Shown here piece by piece: positions 34,401-45,610 of a stretch of DNA of 64,000 nt; position 1 is the stretch's first letter; every line of letters begins with the position of its first letter. This DNA is from Microthyrium microscopicum. Its lineage: Eukaryota; Ascomycota; Dothideomycetes; Microthyriales; Microthyriaceae. The notes beneath the pieces are model-generated. The model was given only the letters and a program-made list of their open reading frames with translations. It searched no databases and was not told where the DNA came from. The position numbers and the translations under genes are program-made. The stretch covers positions 2,337,988 through 2,401,987 of the forward strand of contig MU004234.1 of NCBI GenBank assembly GCA_010405405.1. The letters are read 5' to 3'.

Positions 34401-35975
34401 CTATTTCGTATGTTGCTTTCTACCTGATGCCGGCTCGCCCAGCATATCATCTGGCACATCATTCCAACTGTCCATCACCCTCGTACCTGGATGAGCATTT
34501 CCACTGATCCCTTTTGGCAACTTCCGTAACAAAGTAGCCTTGCCATCTGTCTGCTCCTCATCACTCGAGTCATCGTCCAGATCCAGGTCCGGCGGTGGCC
34601 GCCTCCTAGGCGCGGCGGGTCCATCATAGAATTGATTTGGTGTACGTCCAAGAACCTGGTCAGCCTTACTGAGCCCGTGCTCGACGTCTGGTATGCGGGG
34701 ATCTCGAGCGCCCCATCCTGCAGCTCGCTCAGTTTGAGCTTGTCTTTCCAGTTCTCGCTCTCGTTCTTGCCGCAGTTGCGCGTGCTGATGCTCCCATCGA
34801 TGATTCTTCTCCCACCGCCAGCCGTCTCCGATCGAATTCATGATGGGAAATGGCCAAAGCCAAACATTCGGTCCCATCACTGCGTGTAAATTGCGCTTCC
34901 AGCCAAGATCAAAAGCGTTCGGCAGTTTCTCATTGTCGCGTTCATCAAGGTAGTCATTATATTGATCATATTCCCGTCGACGAGATTGTTCTTCCCAGCC
35001 CAGCGTTTGCCGAAGAGAGTTTTGGGCCGCAGATCCAGTTTCCTCGCCTTCCTCAGGTCTGGTTATTCCAGGAAGAGCGTTTACATGGATTTTGGCAATC
35101 TCGTGTCCGATATCTCGGAGTTGCTCGCCAAACGAATGGTGCTCTGGGTCCTCATAGGTCTGATTGTGATTGAGTTGGCGGGAGCCCATTGATCTCAGTG
35201 GACTGAGATATCTAGTCTTTTCCAAACTTTCAATGGTTGTCCGGTTTCTTGTTGTCAAGTAAATGTGATAGCCGGTAAATCCCGTTATGACTAGTCCAAT
35301 GATGCCAGACACTACTGACAAAACGACAAAATGTACTGGCATCATTACCTCGCCTGTTCTTGTATCTTCAACAATCTCTGACCATAACCATGTCGCGCTA
35401 ACCAAAAAGCAGAGCCAGGAAAATAGTGATGTATAAGTGAGAAACAGAATAAATGCTTTGTAATTGTGAAGTCCAACGCAAGTGGCAAGCCACGGACAGT
35501 GATGGTCCATCTTCAACACACAGCGGCGACAGCTCGAGCAGTGATGAGTGCGATCTGGTTTGAGGCATTGGCACTTCTTGCAGTACCGTAGCTCGCCCCT
35601 CGAATTGACCGTGATCGAAGAGAGATGAACATCTTCAGTATGGGGAACGGCGACCATAGGTGATCCGGGGTCTGTAAACACCGCGGTGTAGTATGACCAG
35701 TTGAGGAGAACGTAAAGGGTAATTCCGGCTAGAATATATACGGTTCCTACCATCTGTTAGCAGCTAGCTCTTCATCATGCTCTGCAAGATGTCATACCAA
35801 AGCGTTTCTGAGGAAGCATCCCTATTTGAACCTCTGTCCATACAGCCCATGTTGTAAGACTGCCAACGAAAACCAGAGGGAAGAAAGTGAATATACTACA
35901 GCACATTCGCTCCAGCGTGTGTAGACATGAGCGTCGTCCTCTCCGAAAAGAGATGCCTGTTGGAGAAGGCAACAT
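34401..35975 (-). CDS. PFA3: DHHC palmitoyltransferase, PFA3 type
   Basis: Minus-strand exons 35975-35798 and 35746-34401 encode 507 aa. The DHHC cysteine-rich domain reads YCKKCQCLKPDRTHHC... with the catalytic DHHC at residues 140-143 in KMDHHCPWLATC, flanked by two hydrophobic segments on each side (four TM helices). The N-terminus RRGRRSCLHTLERMCCSIF and the PFFVF-type first helix match ascomycete Pfa3, the vacuolar enzyme that palmitoylates Vac8. A long acidic, Arg-rich cytosolic tail with PAAPRRRPPPDL follows. The 51 nt intron needs the TGGTAG acceptor at 35747 (phase 1), not the nearer TAACAG, to keep frame: RFG joins TVYILAGITL. Confidence 0.9.
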
Positions 35976-36521
35976 GTTCGTGTTTCGGAAAAGGCGGAGA
36001 AGTGAGGGAATTGAATGACCAGGTCAGCGCGTTCTGTTGCAAGCAAGGCGCTGGCTCTGGACTAAAAGACATGTATGGCCATGATAGAGGACTAGAAGGG
36101 AAATCAGAAAGCGGAGAGGCACGAAGGGTGAGACGACACGACTCTTGGATCAATGTCGTCGTAGATCAAGGAGGCACGAAATGAGGCTCAGCGCGCTAAT
36201 CGCGCTAACCGTTCTTGGAATAGGATGGTTTGCGCGCCCTTCGTTCGCTCTGAAGTCTGAACTCAACTAGTTGCTTTCATTATTGCGAATATCCCTTTGA
36301 CGCGAATATCTCTGCACTGTATTCACGAGCGCGCTTAAGGGACCTTTCAGATGAACTGATGATTAAGTCTGACTCCAATTATCTCCACCCGATCCGTCAC
36401 CAATTGCGGTCCATCTCAAGATCTACCGCACCATACCTCTTACTCCCACCGATGTCTCTAGAATCATACAAACTGAATCGACACGCTTTCTCACAATTCC
36501 GATGATAATCGAGGCCCCCAT
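35976..36521. other. intergenic
   Basis: Promoter of PFA3 and 3' side of the aspartic protease locus. Overlapping ORFs on both strands at 35822-36184 are shadows in each other and have no domain. Confidence 0.5.
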
Positions 36522-37762
36522 CTAGGCTAGCTTTGCAAGCCCGACAGTCTCTTCTCCCACATTGAAGTCGATATAATGGGTCTGAAAGAATGCTGCAATT
36601 TGTCAATGTGAGGATACACAGTTCGCTGCAAGGTACATACGATGTCCGACAACCCACAAGTCAGGCGTCAGAGAATTGTTGAAATCTTGCCCAGACACAA
36701 TTGCAGTGCAGTTGTTATTCCCATTATCCTTGAACTTGAACGCCTCCACAGGAATGTTGAAGATGGAACTTCTTTTGCTCACACCGACAGTCTGGTTGGC
36801 TAACGTTGATTCTGGTGGAAAGCTATATCCAACGACTGGCGGTTCGTTGCACGGGTAGTATCCAACAAGGGTTGGCAAACAGCCGGCTTCGTTGACCATG
36901 ATCCCTTGGATGCCCGTGGCCTCGAAGATTTGCTGGACTACACTGATGGGCCTGAAATCGCGTCAGTCCACTCCATCCTTTCCGAGGAATTTGAACCTAC
37001 CCAATTACGGTTGACTACCCAGTGTCAAGTTCGATCAGTGCGTCTTTGGACACGATCTTATTGTTGACTGCAATATCTCCATTCAAGAACCACTCTCCAA
37101 TAACCGGTGTCGTAGTCAAGCTGCCCTTGAACTTGCTCTTGTCCACAAATCCAAGCGCAACCTCACCTTTACCTTTAGTACCTAGCGACACGCCAAAGCG
37201 GCATTCTTTGGTCTTTTTTTCGTTGCAGAGGGTGTGGAAAAATGGAGTACTGTTGAAGCCCGATACGATCTGGCCAGCGAAGCCGACTATGCCATCATGC
37301 GGGATGCTTGAGTTGTCCAAGCAGGCTACGACCGAGCCTATTGTTTAATTATCGGCGATCAGCCCTCCCAGACCAATCTGGTCGAGATATTCGGTGGCAT
37401 TGATCTGGGGGTGTAAGCTTGGGCTGCTATGAAGAGAAGATCCTTACGCTTGAGCTTCCGCATCCGTTGGACTGAGTGGTGCCATAGCTGAGCTGCCCGA
37501 CTGCACTTAAACCGATTGAAGCTGAACTAGGTCTGTAATTGCCAGTGTTGAGGACAACATCAGCTGATCCAGAATCAAAGAGGAGACTAAGGTTCTTTGA
37601 AGCACCAACTGCGAAGCTTGCGAACCAAAATCCTCCGTCCAACGTCAAGCCAATCTTCGATTCCCCTTTGTGGATGTATGATATAGAGCGATCGATGAAT
37701 CCAGTTTTCGGCGCTGCCTGAACAAGCAGAAAAGCAAGGCCAAGCAGTAACAATCTCTTCAT
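36522..37762 (-). pseudogene. secreted aspartic protease (pepsin family A1) with one in-frame stop
   Basis: Minus-strand exons 37762-37448, 37404-37019, 36951-36641 and 36592-36522 join in phase to 361 codons. A signal peptide (KRLLLLGLAFLLVQAAP) is followed by a pepsin fold with both catalytic motifs, DSGS (Asp63) and DTG (about Asp232). Length is near that of yeast yapsin/candidapepsin-like enzymes. Codon 125 is TAA (37345-37347), in ...LIADN-stop-TIGSVV..., where relatives usually have a glutamine (NQTIGS). CAA to TAA is a C-to-T change at a CpA site, the kind RIP makes. Everything after it stays open, so inactivation looks recent, or it could be a sequencing error or a read-through case. 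I found no acceptable intron that removes it. Confidence 0.78.
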
Positions 37763-38758
37763 TGTAAGAATCGCGTGGAAGTTATTGAGAAATTTGCTAT
37801 GATTGAGATATAATAGCTAGCTCCATTGCATAGGTATGCTAAGGTCTATATACTTCACAGCTGCTCAAGGCAGCAAAACAAGAGAAGGCTTGGTTGGCGG
37901 CACCTTAATTTAACGCGCAATTCAAAAGGCGATGAGCATTATGTCCTTACCAGACCCAGGTTGGTAAACGAAGTCAAGCTGTTGGTATTGGATGTTGCTC
38001 TAACCAAAAGCAGCCGGATAGACGAACATAACGCCTCGATGCAAAATTAGGCACCCTCTCGCTATTTGGGGGCTGGGTGGCTAGGGACGATCCCTACACC
38101 TTTGGCAGAGCCTCCATCCTATTACTCCCACGGAAGTTGGACATCAAGCTGACCTGAGCCATCTCCACAGCAGTGTGTCGTTATCAAACTCTGCTGCCAC
38201 CAGGTACTGTATGACGTGCGCGGAAATGAACCCACGAGACCGCTCAGAGCGACCAGGATCAGAAAAGCTCGTCTAATGACGCGAGTTACCATAACATTGC
38301 CTACATTTGCTTTAACGAGAGGAGAAAAGGACCGACTGGACAGCTAGCGTGTTGAGGTTTGGTCAGTACATAGCGAGTCCTGAAATGGCCTGACAAACCT
38401 CATGCCTTTGGCTTCATAATCACAAGCACAGTGCAAGAGCTAGGGCGAAAGGAAACATATGGTGATGGGATCCGACCATTTCATGTTACTCTTCAATACA
38501 ACAACATCATAGATTGCACTCTTCTATCAACGGCGATGGCTACCATCGCACTTCGTAACGAGAGTATCCTTATCTTCTCGCCTTGATTGATATCTTTGGC
38601 TACTATACGCGCACTCCATGGGAGGTCAAATATTCTCAAAGAAAGCGTAGTACGTGGTAAACATCACACTCGACGGGAGCGCGACATCCTGTCGTCCAGT
38701 TGACAATCATTGGTACCATTGAATATCTAAACAAGCCCAGAAGCTCACTACTAATACA
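37763..38758. other. intergenic
   Basis: Nearly 1 kb between two minus-strand loci. The plus-strand ORF at 37826-38050 has no domain. No repeat or RNA gene was recognised. Confidence 0.5.
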
Positions 38759-39989
38759 TCATGCCGTGCGATCCTCTCCGAAACTTCCTCCTCCGGCCCG
38801 ACCATCCAAGTCTGTAAAGTCGTTCAGTCCGCAAACTTCGAATATCTTCTTTGGCGTAATTTCACTCGGCGTACCCATCAGTCCAGTTTTCTTTAATTTG
38901 ACCAGGGCATCTCTGATTCCTACGTAGGCAGGTGCAACAGATGCAAGCGACAAGATCATGACCTTGAAGCCCATCTCCTTGGCTTCGTCATGAGATACCG
39001 TAGGGGTGGCACCGTGCTCGATAAGGTTCATTAAGGTTGGCATAGGTGCTAGATCAGCAACTGCGTTCCTCATTTCCTCTTTCGAGCGAAGACCTTCCAG
39101 GAAGAGAACATCCACACCAAGCTTTTGAGCTTCTTTCAGTCTATGGATAGCGTCATCGTATCCTAGCGGTTGCAAAGCATCTGTTCTCGCCATGATAACA
39201 ATATCTGAGCCTATGCGTTCTCTGGCTTCAACTGCTGCTCGTATACGTGCAAGGTATTCGTCCAAGGGAACAACTTCCTTTCCACCAAGATGTCCACAAC
39301 GCTTTTGTAGCACTTGGTCTTCAATGTGAAAACCTGCGATGCCCTACACTCGTTAGTGGAAAAACACATTGATGTATTATTGTTTTCAACACGCATAGAA
39401 AACCTCATACATGATAAAGCCCCATCACACTCGGTAGTAGCCTTATGATGCTATGGGAGCGGCCCAGTGCTCTGATAGTATCGCTCCGCCGCTAAAGAGA
39501 TCGATGAAGTTGGATTTAAATGGAAAGGACTTACAGCTCGAGCGTATGCTTCCACTGTTCGGGACACCATTATTGGGCCTCCATATCCCGTGTCCATGTC
39601 GGCAATAACAGGAACGGAACGATCAAGATTGGCGATCATTGTGGCATGCTCTATCATATCCGTTTGAGTGCATAGACCCAAGTCTGCGGTGCCTAGCTTA
39701 GATGCTGAAGTGCCTGCGCCAGTCTTGTAGTCATGGTGAGTACCAAACTCTTGGGATATTGTGGGTTGAAACTTACCATATACAAGCAGTCGAAGCCAAC
39801 TTCCAACGCGGTGCGAGCCGATAAACCATCATACACTCCCGGTGCGAAGACGAAACCGTTGGGATCGTTGAGCATTTCCCGCAACTTGGCTGCTGCGGAG
39901 ACTGTCACGTCCACATGGCCATTTGATCCATTATGATCTCCATTACCATTAGTGGCATGAGAAACATCCTCGGTGAGTTGTAGAGGCAT
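38759..39989 (-). CDS. isocitrate lyase/PEP mutase superfamily enzyme
   Basis: Minus-strand exons 39989-39777, 39723-39535 and 39343-38759 encode 328 aa. The fold is the PEP mutase/ICL TIM barrel: FAPGVYDGLSARTA near the N-terminus, metal-binding IADMDTGYGG (Asp113, Asp115), and the catalytic-loop motif KRCGH (148-152, Cys150) in DQVLQKRCGHLGGK. Relatives include methylisocitrate lyase, oxaloacetate acetylhydrolase and carboxyPEP mutase-like proteins, all acting on C-C or P-C bonds of 2-oxo/hydroxy acids with Mg2+. The exact substrate cannot be told by eye. The first 35 residues are a Gly/Asn/His-rich leader, not a clear targeting peptide. One intron is 191 nt, the other 53 nt. Confidence 0.88.
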
Positions 39990-40938
39990 TGCTTTGAAAT
40001 TTAAACGTGTAAGTTGGTGCTGATTGCAAATATTTGTTTGAAAAGTTAAATTATAATGTAAGGTTCAAAGCAATAACCAATTTGCCAAGCAGATAGTATC
40101 ATTTTATGTCATCCCTGAAGATATCGTGTTGCCATTTGTGTCTCGGAATATCTTTCTCTTGAGTATAAAATTGTCACTTTTGAGTAGCACTAACGTAGTA
40201 CTTACGCACCTTGACGAAAAGGCGCAGCGCAGATCCAATCTAGATAGTCTTTTTGCACCCAATCGGTGTACAAAAGCAGAATGTGAATCTGGTTCCGGAA
40301 TCTGTACTGAGGCATTTCACCTGTACCATTACCGCATTGAAGAATTTTTGTATCCATTTCCGGGAACAACATGTGAGTTACAGATGGACATCGGCGACAA
40401 GCTGTAGTGCATATCAGATCTGCAAATCGGATCTGCATGTCCCATCGACTTGACATGGTTGCATCGACCCAATAACCGGGCTCTCACATTGATCTCCATC
40501 CAATTATTCGAAATCTCGAAATGCCATGTCAGATAAGCACCGTGGGCATTACAGCATTTCGCATTTCTAGTGCTGCTACTAGCGACGAGACAACAAGCAA
40601 CAGGTTACCGTGATCCACAAAAAATAACGTCACTCTTGACTACCTTTACGCATTGCTTGACATTGCAACCGAGCTGTACCTTTTAGCGCGATGTAGATAG
40701 GGGTGTTGGATGTTGTTGTCTTACTCCAGCATGAACATGGAAAGAAACTCCATCGACGTAATGTACCTCACAGCCTAAGCGAATTGGCCTGCTGGTTTCT
40801 AGTCCATATGCCCTTTTTCACATTTCATCAGAACATAATTTTACAATTTCAGTGTTTCCGTGACTGTCCTTTTGCAATAGAAGTCGTGTTTGTTTATCTA
40901 TTCAAAGCGATCCCAGTGTTCGCTCGAAGTTCGTCGCC
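39990..40938. other. intergenic between divergent genes
   Basis: The divergent upstream region of the ICL-like gene (minus) and the DUF1275 gene (plus). ORFs at 40126-40456 are on both strands and carry no domain. Nothing else is seen. Confidence 0.5.
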
Positions 40939-41833
40939 ATGATGGAGCCAAAAGCAATACCTGACGAAGCCCATCCTCGAGATGTAGAGCAAGCAAGTGA
41001 GGATTCGTCTGAACATGTATTCAAGGTTGTTCCGAGCCATTGGTCCTGCAACGTGAACACGTCCTTGACCTCGATTCCAATGATCCTCTGCTGTTTCTGC
41101 TCAGGGTTAATCGATTCTACTGTCTTCAATGCTTGGGGTGTCTTTGCGACCATGCAAACTGGTATGTCACTTGTCATTCTGTCGCGTGCTTTGGCATATA
41201 TCTGGACGAATGGACCTGATGAACATTTTGCTTGTAGGCAATACCGTGATTCTCGCACTAGGTGCAAGTTCGCAGCCTTCAGGCCATCCACATGCCTGGC
41301 TACAAGCACTACTCGCCTTATCATTCTTCTTCATCGGCGCTCTATTCACGTCTAGAGTAACAACATTCCTCGGACCACTCCGCCGAACGACTCTCGCCCT
41401 TTCGTTTCTCCTCCAGACGTCCCTCATCGTCACCGCGGCAGCCTTGATCCAGTCGGCAGTGGTTCCTGGCATCATACCACAGGGCCAGGAGTTCTTCATT
41501 CAGCTAGTGCCCCTTCCGATGCTGTCATTTCAAGCAGCAATGCAAAGTGTCACTTCACGACAACTCAAATGCGAACTGCCCACCACCGTGCTGACAAGTG
41601 TCATCACTGATATCGGAAACGACAAAGACCTCTTCGCGGGACCAACAGGTAATTGGGCAAGGAATAGACGTATTGGCGCGGTTGTATTCTTGCTGCTTGG
41701 TGGGATCATCGGTGGATGGTTGAGCAGGACATCTGAGGGTATGCCAGCCGCGCTTTGGTTCGCTGCTGGCGTGAAGGCTTGTTTGACCGTAGCATGGCTT
41801 TTCTGGCGCCCTGAAACTGCTGTTGTGGAATGA
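40939..41833 (+). CDS. DUF1275 (YoaK-type) membrane protein
   Basis: Two exons, 40939-41161 and 41238-41833, give 272 aa. After a charged cytosolic head come about six membrane helices, with CCFCSGLIDSTVFNAWGVFATMQTGN near the start and FFIGALFTSRV, VVFLLLGGIIGGWL and LWFAAGVKACLTVAWLF later. The block SGLIDSTVFN...QTGNTV is typical of the DUF1275 family, whose transport role is unproven. A tandem ATG (40939 and 40942) makes the first residue ambiguous. The 76 nt intron splits the glycine of QTGN. Confidence 0.87.
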
Positions 41834-42482
41834 TAGTCTAATATACCTACCCTACGAAAGTGTGCTAGATTTTTCGCGGGGTTAATTTCATCGAATGGAG
41901 TCTGTCTAATATTACCATCGTACGCAGTAATCAACAATAGCGGTAAGAGTTCTCTATGACAAAGGATTGCTGCCAATGTGTATTCAGGATATCCGCTTTG
42001 TATCGTGATTCTCTTTATGCTTATTGGCTACATTCTTTGTTCAATCTCAGCTTCCACTGAACAATACCTTTCTATTCTCATGTCTACATCTCAAACAAAG
42101 CATCATCCCAAGTCTCCAAACTCATTTATGAAACTGTCCCGTCTCCCCTAGACCTCTTCTTCTTTCTACCAAACCGAACTCACACTCCCCCAGTCCCAGG
42201 CCAAACGTATAGCCATGGATTACTGGTGAGATTGGTGACCAAAAGTTGACTGCTAAGAACATCGCACATTCCCACAGTCCCAGGCTGCACGTTATTGCCA
42301 TGGATTACTGGTGCTGATGTCTCATCATCCTTATAAATCTTGTTGGTAAGTTCTCCGACCACCCTTTTTTGAAGGAAAACTCACATCTCCACACGATGTC
42401 CAGGATTTCTCCTACTTGCACAGCAACAAGCCTGGTACGTTGGTGAGTTTAAACGTCCTCAATGTTTCAAGTTATGAATAAT
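41834..42482. other. intergenic with a short imperfect duplication
   Basis: A block reading CCCAGTCCCAGGC and ending GCCATGGATTACTGGTG occurs at about 42188-42227 and again at about 42277-42314. On the minus strand the pair gives similar peptides, VIHGNNVQPGTVG and NPWLYVWPGTG, in one 60-codon ORF; I do not know what it is. It borders the repeat patch that follows. Confidence 0.45.
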
Positions 42483-42483
42483 G

Positions 42484-42599
42484 ACTTGACGATTGACGAT
42501 TGACGATTGACGATTGACGATTGACGATTGACGATTGACGATTGACGATTGACGATTGACGATTGACGATTGACGATTGACGACTGACGACTGACGATT
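42484..42599. repeat. 7 bp minisatellite, about 16 units of GATTGAC
   Basis: A run of near-perfect GATTGAC heptamers (about 116 bp), with the last two units changed to GACTGAC, then degenerate copies (GACTAATGATTTTGTGACTGATGA) to about 42630. On the minus strand a 21 bp period gives a repeating SSIVNRQ peptide; that ORF is a by-product of the repeat. Confidence 0.9.
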
Positions 42600-42753
42600 T
42601 TATGACTAATGATTTTGTGACTGATGATTTCCAAAACTTGCGACATCATTTTATATATAAACCCAAAATCACCTTATATACCCCCAATACGTCTTATATA
42701 GAGAGACAGGACCATGCTCAAACCTCTTTAAGGGTTTGTGTCATTAGTGTCCC

Positions 42754-43092
42754 GACGACCTCTTTACGAGTTTCCATTGGGATCTCTGACGACCTCTCCA
42801 CGAGTTTCCATTGGGATCTCTGACGACCTCTCTACGAGTTTCCACTGGGATCTCTGACGACCTCTCCACGAGTTTCCATTGGGATCTCTGACGACCTCTC
42901 TACGAGTTTCCACTGGGATCTCTGACGACCTCTTTACGAGTTTCCATTGGGATCTCTGACGACCTCTCTACGAGTTTCCATTGGGATCTCTGACGACCTC
43001 TCTATGAGTTTCCATTGGGATCTCTGACGACCTCTCTATGAGTTCCCATTGGGATCCTGACGACCTCTCTACGAGTTCCCATTGGGATCTCG
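42754..43092. repeat. 34 bp tandem satellite, about ten copies
   Basis: Units start with GACGACCTCT and end GAGTTTCCATTGGGATCTCT. Starts fall at 42754, 42788, 42822 and so on every 34 bases, the last period being 33 bases near 43059. Units differ at one or two positions (CTCTCTACGAG, CTCTCCACGAG, CTCTTTACGAG, CTCTCTATGAG), partly in an alternating order. No spacers separate the copies, so it is a satellite. Confidence 0.93.
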
Positions 43093-43645
43093 ATGCAGCC
43101 ATTGCTCTAGCAGATGATGCTCGCGCAACTGCAACTCAGCAAGCTACTACTCCTCGCACAACTTCAGCCCAGTCTAACCAGACCTAGATGACTACGGCTC
43201 AGTCCCATGTATATATGAATTTGAATTTCTAATCTTCCTCTAAAATCTCTCTCTCAGTATTAGTGAATAGTTTTTTGCTTGCAGGCTCTTTGGCTTCCAA
43301 TTGGCGACTCAGTGTGATGTAATGGCCGAATAGCATATGCCATCGACTAACCACCTGGTTGAGCACCATGGCGCAGTGATTAAATCATCTGAGCAGCTAA
43401 GTTTCCTGACAAGGTACTTTGAGCTATCTGTTTTCGAAACTTCAATTGATTCCATAGAACAAGAAAGATGGTACATCATTACAAGCCACGCCGATAGTGT
43501 AATTTCAGAATATTGATAACACAACACAGTGTTCGCCAACGGAGCTCGTGTATTCCTGTGACGTGAGAAAACTCCTCAATCGTCTCGTTATCTCATGTCC
43601 ACGTTCCGTATCAAACACTGATCGCCATCTCACATATCTACTTAA
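43093..43645. other. gene-free region with a short coding-like fragment
   Basis: Immediately after the satellite, 43093-43187 reads on the plus strand as DAAIALADDARATATQQATT followed by a Ser/Thr/Gln-rich end and a stop. It has coding-like composition but no start and may be the tail of a decayed repeat ORF. The remaining sequence to 43645 has no supported feature. Confidence 0.35.
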
Positions 43646-44129
43646 CTAAACAGATACTGCCAGGAAGAAAGCCGCAGCGACCAGACCGACAGACAGCGTG
43701 AACGAGCTACCAGTGTTGGTAGTTTGCTGAGGCGGAGCTGTCGAGTTCGCTGGTGACATAGAGTACGTCGTAGTGCCAACATGTTAAGCCGATGCAGTCG
43801 AGGTATATGTCAGGGTAGCAGCATCCGTCATCGAAGACCTAGTGGTAGTCGAATTGTAGTAGTAGCCACCAGTGCTAGTGGTATCTGTCACTGAGGAAGC
43901 TGGGCTGGCCTGAGATTCGTTAGCGTTGAATTATGAGCAGAGGGTGCCAAAGCCAGCGCTAGATAGATCAAATGATCTTCGTAGCACGGCATTCCATCAG
44001 CGATTATGGTAGCCATGTAGTGCTATGAGGGCCATAACGCGCTATTATATGGACAGGAGATGTTCTTACCTTCGCGGATGCGCTCATCATGCCTGAGATG
44101 AACAACAATGCGGCACTCTACAAGAACAT
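43646..44129 (-). pseudogene. decayed GPI-anchored Ser/Thr-rich small cell-wall protein
   Basis: On the minus strand ATG at 44129 opens MFL, a stop (TAG, 44118-44120), then a hydrophobic signal-like stretch SAALLFISGMMSASA. A GTAAGA donor and a CGCTAACG...CTCAG acceptor remove about 180 nt. The second part reads ASPASSVTDTTSTGGYYYNS, a Ser/Thr-rich body, one TAA (43784-43786), then a C-terminus PPQQTTNTGSSFTLSVGLVA ending FFLAVSV at a final stop (43646). The layout, signal peptide, Ser/Thr-rich middle and terminal hydrophobic tail after small residues, is that of a GPI-anchored wall protein. Both stops are C-to-T-type changes from CAG and CAA. I infer a RIP-like or mutational decay of a former gene. 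Confidence 0.6.
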
Positions 44130-44383
44130 ATCTTGATATAGATCAAGATCTCGGTGATAACAGCCTAGGAATAATCAAAATTATAGCGAGGAAGTTGATG
44201 TAGAATCTAGGCAATCGCTTGTAACCTTTATTGACCTTCCAACCCTCCCTTGATTGAAGATATATCGGTGAGCTCCACTTTTAGCCTTCCCCTCCAAGTT
44301 GAAGATACTGTCTTGCCTGTAACTTCATACAACCACAACCAACTTAGAACAATCTCAAAGAAACTCCAATAGCTCGATTCAGA

Positions 44384-45397
44384 ATGTCACCACTAGACGG
44401 CATGGGAAACGGCATCAAGAATCCAACCGGGTTCGACATCGATAAGAGCATTCCGCCCCTCGACGGCAAAATCATAATTGTGACAGGAGGGAATGCTGGA
44501 ATTGGCAAGGAAACCATCCTTCAGCTATCGAAACACAATCCGCAGAAAATCTACCTTGCCGCGCGCTCAAAAGCCAAATATGACGCGGCAATGGAAGATG
44601 TGCGAAGCAAGGTATCTGACGCGAAGGTCGACTTCCTGGAAATGGATCTCACGAGCTTCGCAAGCATCAAGACAGCAGCCGAGCAGGTCATAGCGGATAA
44701 TGATCGCTTAGATATCCTTGTTAACAATGCTGGTCAGTATTCCATTCTTGTTCCTGAGACATCGTGTTGATGTTCTGCAGGTATCATGGGCGCCCCAGCT
44801 GGAACCACTAAGGAAGGATATGAATCCCACATCGGCGTCAACCACATGGGCCACGCCCTTTTCACCAGACTCCTTCTACCACTTCTACTCAAGACAGCCG
44901 AACAGCCAAACTCCGATGTGCGCATCGTTACCGTCTCATCCGCCGGCCAGATGTTGGCGCCATCGAAAGGAATCATTTTCGAAAACATCAAAAGCGATGG
45001 CAAAGGAACCCACCCATTCGTTCTCTATGGTACTTCCAAGCTAGCCAACATCATCCACGCTAGACAGATTGCGAAACGATATCCACAGATCCTGGCTGTG
45101 TCGATTCATCCTGGACGCGTGCAGACGACGTTGTTAGACGAGTACACGAAGGGTGGTGGATTTATGGCGCGATTTCAGCAAGTGTATGACTGGGCTATCG
45201 GTGTGCTGAGTGTAGAGAAGGGCGCCTGGAGCCAGATTTGGGCTGCGACTTGGAAGAGGGAGGATGTTAAGAATGGTGCGTACTACACGCCTGTTGGAGC
45301 CGAGGGTAAGATCGTTCCCAAGGGAATGGATGATGCTTTGGCGGATCAGCTGTGGGATTGGCAGGAGAAAGAATTCAAAGATCTTGGATATGTTTGA
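44384..45397 (+). CDS. short-chain dehydrogenase/reductase (retinol dehydrogenase-like)
   Basis: Two exons, 44384-44732 and 44781-45397, encode 321 aa. The Rossmann motif TGGNAGIG is at 34-41, NNAG lies across the splice junction (about 114-117), the catalytic serine is in VTVSSAG (169-170) and YGTSK gives Tyr199 and Lys203. It fits the classical/WW-domain oxidoreductase-like SDR group common in fungi, NADP-dependent and acting on an unknown alcohol or ketone. There is no targeting signal. The 48 nt intron has a GTCAGT donor, and it removes an in-frame stop. Confidence 0.9.
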
Positions 45398-45610
45398 TCG
45401 TGGTTGAAGCAATGCCCATCAACTTCATGTTCCAGCTTGTTGAGCATGTTTCTGGTGGCGGCGTTTTCGTTCAAGATGTTGAATTCTCCTTCCGTATGTT
45501 GGAATGTTTTCATTGCATGCAGCATTTTGATGATAGACCTGGATGCATGACAAGTTTTATCAACCATTTGTTGTTGAAGCAATGTCTTGATGACCGTGGA
45601 TATACAATGT

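Noticed and set aside
34632-35192. Plus-strand ORFs opposite PFA3
   Set aside because: Shadows of the real DHHC protein frame; no domains.
37345-37400. A short intron removing the aspartic protease stop
   Set aside because: The only candidate, GTCTGG...AATAG, is about 36 nt with a poor donor, below any fungal minimum.
42467-42649. Minus-strand 60-codon ORF with SSIVNRQ repeats
   Set aside because: It is only the translation of the GATTGAC minisatellite.
42754-43092. Regular 34 bp repeat spacing suggests a CRISPR array
   Set aside because: The repeats are directly adjacent with no unique spacers, and the genome is fungal; it is a satellite.
31525-45125. Other ACGCGT sites (for example about 31530, 45115, 25118) as cell-cycle boxes
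   Set aside because: They fall inside introns or coding sequence and are expected by chance.
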